Positions 60,106 through 62,645 of a DNA stretch of 62,645 nt are shown here, piece after piece. This stretch comes from Ruminococcus flavefaciens (GTDB lineage Bacteria > Bacillota > Clostridia > Oscillospirales > Ruminococcaceae). The position numbers and the translations under genes are program-made. The DNA is taken from contig DBYI01000087.1 in assembly GCA_002310115.1 (NCBI GenBank), forward strand, positions 1-62,645, read 5' to 3'. The stretch's first letter is position 1, and every line of letters starts with the position of its first letter. Below the pieces are notes generated by a model. The model was given only the letters and a program-made list of their open reading frames with translations, was not told the origin of the DNA and ran no database searches.

Positions 60106-62645
60106 ATGAATTCTAAAAATCTTCACACTTCCAGCCATCTTGAAGCTGCAGATATGGAAGTGCATAAAAATCCTCATAAAAAGAAAAAGAAGAAGCACAG
60201 CAAGGTCTTTAAGATATTCAAAAAGCTTATGACAGTCATTGCGACTACCCTGCTTTCTCTTATTCTCGTCATTATCATCACGGGTACTATCGTAAGTACA
60301 GCTCTCACGGTCTACGTCCTCAAATTTATGGATGACTCCACAACTGTTACATTGCAGGAGCTTGAATCTGGAAGCGATACTTTCTTCTACGCAAATCACA
60401 TAAACAGGTCCGGTGATCTTGTGCTGGATGATCAGGGCAACCCTGAGCTGGAACAACTTTATCACAACCCAAACAAGGTACAGCGTATACCTGTTTCTAT
60501 CGACAAGATTCCACAGCACGTAAGACAGGCTTTCATATGTACTGAGGACGAACGTTTCTATGCTCACGAAGGTGTTGACTACAAACGTACATTCTCGGCA
60601 TTCCTGAATATGTTCCTGCATTTCTACAACACCGAGCAGGGAGGTTCAACTATCACCCAGCAGCTCGTAAAAAACCTTTCAGGAAATGATCAGCATACCA
60701 CTGAGCGTAAGATACGCGAGATATTTTCAGCTATGCAGCTTGAAAAGAGCTATACAAAAGACGAAATCCTTGAAGAATACCTCAATTACATCGCGTTCGG
60801 CGGTCCGAGAAACGGTATACAGAAGGCTTCTATCGACTATTTTGGAAAAGACGTTTCAGAGCTCACAACTCCAGAGGCAGCTGTACTTGCTGCTATACCA
60901 AAGAGTCCTGAGGACTATGGTCCCTTCGTTATCTACCGTCAGAACGATGATGACCCGAATTCTCCGATAGTTGTAGACGGCAAGGCAAACAACAAGCCAC
61001 GTCAGGAGTACGTTCTCTATAAGCTCTATGAAAACGGCTATATCACATATGACGAATATCAGGAATATCTTGTAACACCAATTATTTACACAGATTCCGA
61101 AGAATACAAGAAAAATCACCCCGAGGAAGAGCTCAAAGCCCTCGAAGCCAAGGCCAAGACCTACAGCTGGATACTCGACGCTGCTTTCTTTGAGGCAGAA
61201 AAGATATTCATGGATATGTATGATATCTCCGAGCAGGATGCTCTCAACAAGATACAGAGGGGCGGATATCAAGTATATATCAAGTACGACAAAGAGATGC
61301 AGGACTACGTTGAAAATCAGCTTCGCGATTTCAGCACCTTCCAGTATGTTCTTCCTGAATACAGCTACAGAAGATATGTTGATATCGACGGTGACGGAAC
61401 AGTTGACGAGGAGGAAGCTCTTCCGCACGTTGCATTCTGCGCTATGAACTACAGAGGCGAAGTCCTCTGTGCAGTAGGTACTGTCGGCGAAAAGAAAGAC
61501 TCTCTCGTAACAAACTATGCTGTCAAGGAGCCCCGTCAGGTCGGTTCGACCATCAAGCCTCTTGCAGGCTACGGCTACGGCATTGATTCTGGTAAGTTCC
61601 ACTGGGGCTCAGTCATTAAAGATTCTCCTGTAAAAATAGTAGACGGTCAATGGTGGCCTACAAACTACGGTGGTGCTACCGGAAAAGGTGGACCAGTTCA
61701 ACTCTGGAAGGGCTTGGAACAATCCTACAATACCATTTCTGCTCAGCTTGTTGTTCAAGGTGGTCTGGAAAATGTTTTTGACTATGCTCATGATAAGCTC
61801 GGTCTTGAGCTTTTAGAAGGGGAAAGGGATCCTGATTCTCCGTCTCCTCTTGTTCTCGGAGCTCTTACAAACGGTGTTACCCTTGAAAACCTTGTAAATG
61901 CTTATATGCCATACGGTAATCAAGGTATGCATTATGACGCTCACCTCATTACCATGATAAAAGACAGCAATCAGCAGATAATTTATCAGAGTGATGGTAA
62001 CCCAAGACGTGCAATTGAAGATGAAACTGCATATGTTGTTAACCGTCTTATGAGAAATGTTATCAAGAGCGGTACAGGTATGGATGCAAATCTTTACAAT
62101 AAAGTAGTTGTCGGAAAAACAGGTACCACTCAGGACTTCGTTGACGAATGCTTCGTAGGTCTTACCCCTGATTTTGCAAGCGGAATAACCGTAGGATATA
62201 AATCATTCGATGTACAGCTTACATGGAACAATATCATTTCTGCAAAAGTTTGGCGTACTGTTATAGGTGATTATATCATAAACAATTACAGTGATACTCC
62301 TCAGGACTTTGACAAGGTAAGTACTGTCATTGAAGCTCCAATGTGTTCAAATACAGGTAATATAGCAGGTTCCAACTGTGGTAGAGGTAGTATCGGATAC
62401 TGGAAATCAATATGCAAGGACAACGAGGACTATAAGCCACCATATTGTAGCGGTGCACATTCATATCAGTCTACAACACAGGCTACTACCAGCGCAGCTG
62501 ACAGCGGTGCTTCCGGCGGCGGTGCAGCGGCAGGTGGAAACACAGGCGGCGGTGCAGTTGCAGGCGGTGACGCAGGCGGCGGTGCAGCGGCAGGCGGTGA
62601 CGCAGGCGGCGGTGCAGCGGCAGGCGGTGACGCAGGTGGCGGTGC
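60106..62645 (+). CDS. Class A penicillin-binding protein (partial, 3-prime end off the window)
   Basis: The open frame covers 846 codons to the end. A cytoplasmic basic tail and membrane segment (LSLILVIIITGTIVSTALTV, ~48-67) come first. The GT51 glycosyltransferase domain follows (TEDERFYAHEGVDYK, GGSTITQQLVKNL), then the transpeptidase with the SxxK nucleophile (VGSTIKPLAG, ~480), SYN (~540) and KTGT (~668). After residue ~790 comes a Gly/Ala-rich tail. Start ATG 60106; AAAGGAG lies about 30 bases upstream, with a GCCGTC/GACGGC hairpin between. Confidence 0.9.
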   Translation, partial: MNSKNLHTSSHLEAADMEVHKNPHKKKKKKHSKVFKIFKKLMTVIATTLLSLILVIIITGTIVSTALTVYVLKFMDDSTTVTLQELESGSDTFFYANHINRSGDLVLDDQGNPELEQLYHNPNKVQRIPVSIDKIPQHVRQAFICTEDERFYAHEGVDYKRTFSAFLNMFLHFYNTEQGGSTITQQLVKNLSGNDQHTTERKIREIFSAMQLEKSYTKDEILEEYLNYIAFGGPRNGIQKASIDYFGKDVSELTTPEAAVLAAIPKSPEDYGPFVIYRQNDDDPNSPIVVDGKANNKPRQEYVLYKLYENGYITYDEYQEYLVTPIIYTDSEEYKKNHPEEELKALEAKAKTYSWILDAAFFEAEKIFMDMYDISEQDALNKIQRGGYQVYIKYDKEMQDYVENQLRDFSTFQYVLPEYSYRRYVDIDGDGTVDEEEALPHVAFCAMNYRGEVLCAVGTVGEKKDSLVTNYAVKEPRQVGSTIKPLAGYGYGIDSGKFHWGSVIKDSPVKIVDGQWWPTNYGGATGKGGPVQLWKGLEQSYNTISAQLVVQGGLENVFDYAHDKLGLELLEGERDPDSPSPLVLGALTNGVTLENLVNAYMPYGNQGMHYDAHLITMIKDSNQQIIYQSDGNPRRAIEDETAYVVNRLMRNVIKSGTGMDANLYNKVVVGKTGTTQDFVDECFVGLTPDFASGITVGYKSFDVQLTWNNIISAKVWRTVIGDYIINNYSDTPQDFDKVSTVIEAPMCSNTGNIAGSNCGRGSIGYWKSICKDNEDYKPPYCSGAHSYQSTTQATTSAADSGASGGGAAAGGNTGGGAVAGGDAGGGAAAGGDAGGGAAAGGDAGGG
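62518..62645. repeat. 30-bp coding tandem repeats at the PBP C-terminus (partial)
   Basis: A unit of about 30 bases encoding GGGAAAGGDA (first copies GGGAAAGGNT and GGGAVAGGDA) is repeated at least four times up to the window end. The DNA is locally GC-richer than the rest of the gene. Confidence 0.85.

Overview
The window looks like a chromosome segment from a fibrolytic Ruminococcus or close relative (Oscillospiraceae, Clostridia). The evidence is two secreted dockerin proteins, one a GH5 glucanase with a long Thr-rich linker, a GH130 mannoside phosphorylase, low-GC Gram-positive promoters and AGGAGG-type ribosome sites, and a spoIIA operon. Species is not assigned.

Layout. 1-1.1 kb: a secreted protein running off the left edge. 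1.2-1.8 kb: an IS66 remnant. About 2.0-9.48 kb: a nearly complete Tn4451-type mobilizable element (large serine recombinase TnpX, DUF3847, oriT, MOBQ relaxase, CHC2 primase, VirE-like ATPase, TnpW) with a secreted-protein cargo gene on the opposite strand. It sits inside the coupling-protein gene traG of an older conjugative element. Remnants of that older element (truncated traG, pcfB, sigma-like factor, a long structured intergenic region, 11-bp repeats) extend to about 12.5 kb. 12.5-23 kb: an accessory island of small unrelated proteins resembling immunity genes, with a WYL regulator, a phosphatase-like protein, an ImmA/ImmR-type switch and an HTH gene. 23-47 kb: mostly housekeeping and carbohydrate genes (pgeF, YaiI, dockerin protein, GNATs, cupin, galK, GH130, Ddl-like, DUF1934, argS, PucR/CdaR-like regulator, ftsEX, M23 hydrolase, S41 protease), then an AT-rich four-gene island at 42.3-46 kb (solute-binding lipoprotein, secreted protein, multi-pass membrane protein, anchored protein) and IS debris. 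47-62.6 kb: greA, lysS, hemW, lepA, GH5-dockerin, spoIIA operon, EFR1 ferredoxin, flavin reductase and a class A PBP cut by the right edge.

How parts fit. The envelope block ftsE-ftsX-M23-S41 is a typical set for controlled peptidoglycan cleavage; PBP1A and the Ddl-like gene also belong to wall synthesis. The dockerin proteins, GH130 and galK fit plant-polysaccharide use. The mobile block is a nested set: a mobilizable element inside a decayed conjugative element next to a gene island.

The most unusual items are: the structured intergenic region at 11.1-11.5 kb; the 42.3-46 kb island with its repeated promoter region and leader terminator; a protein with two GH11-like modules lacking key catalytic residues; a Ddl homologue lacking metal ligands; and an immunity-like gene row containing a nonsense-interrupted LRR gene.
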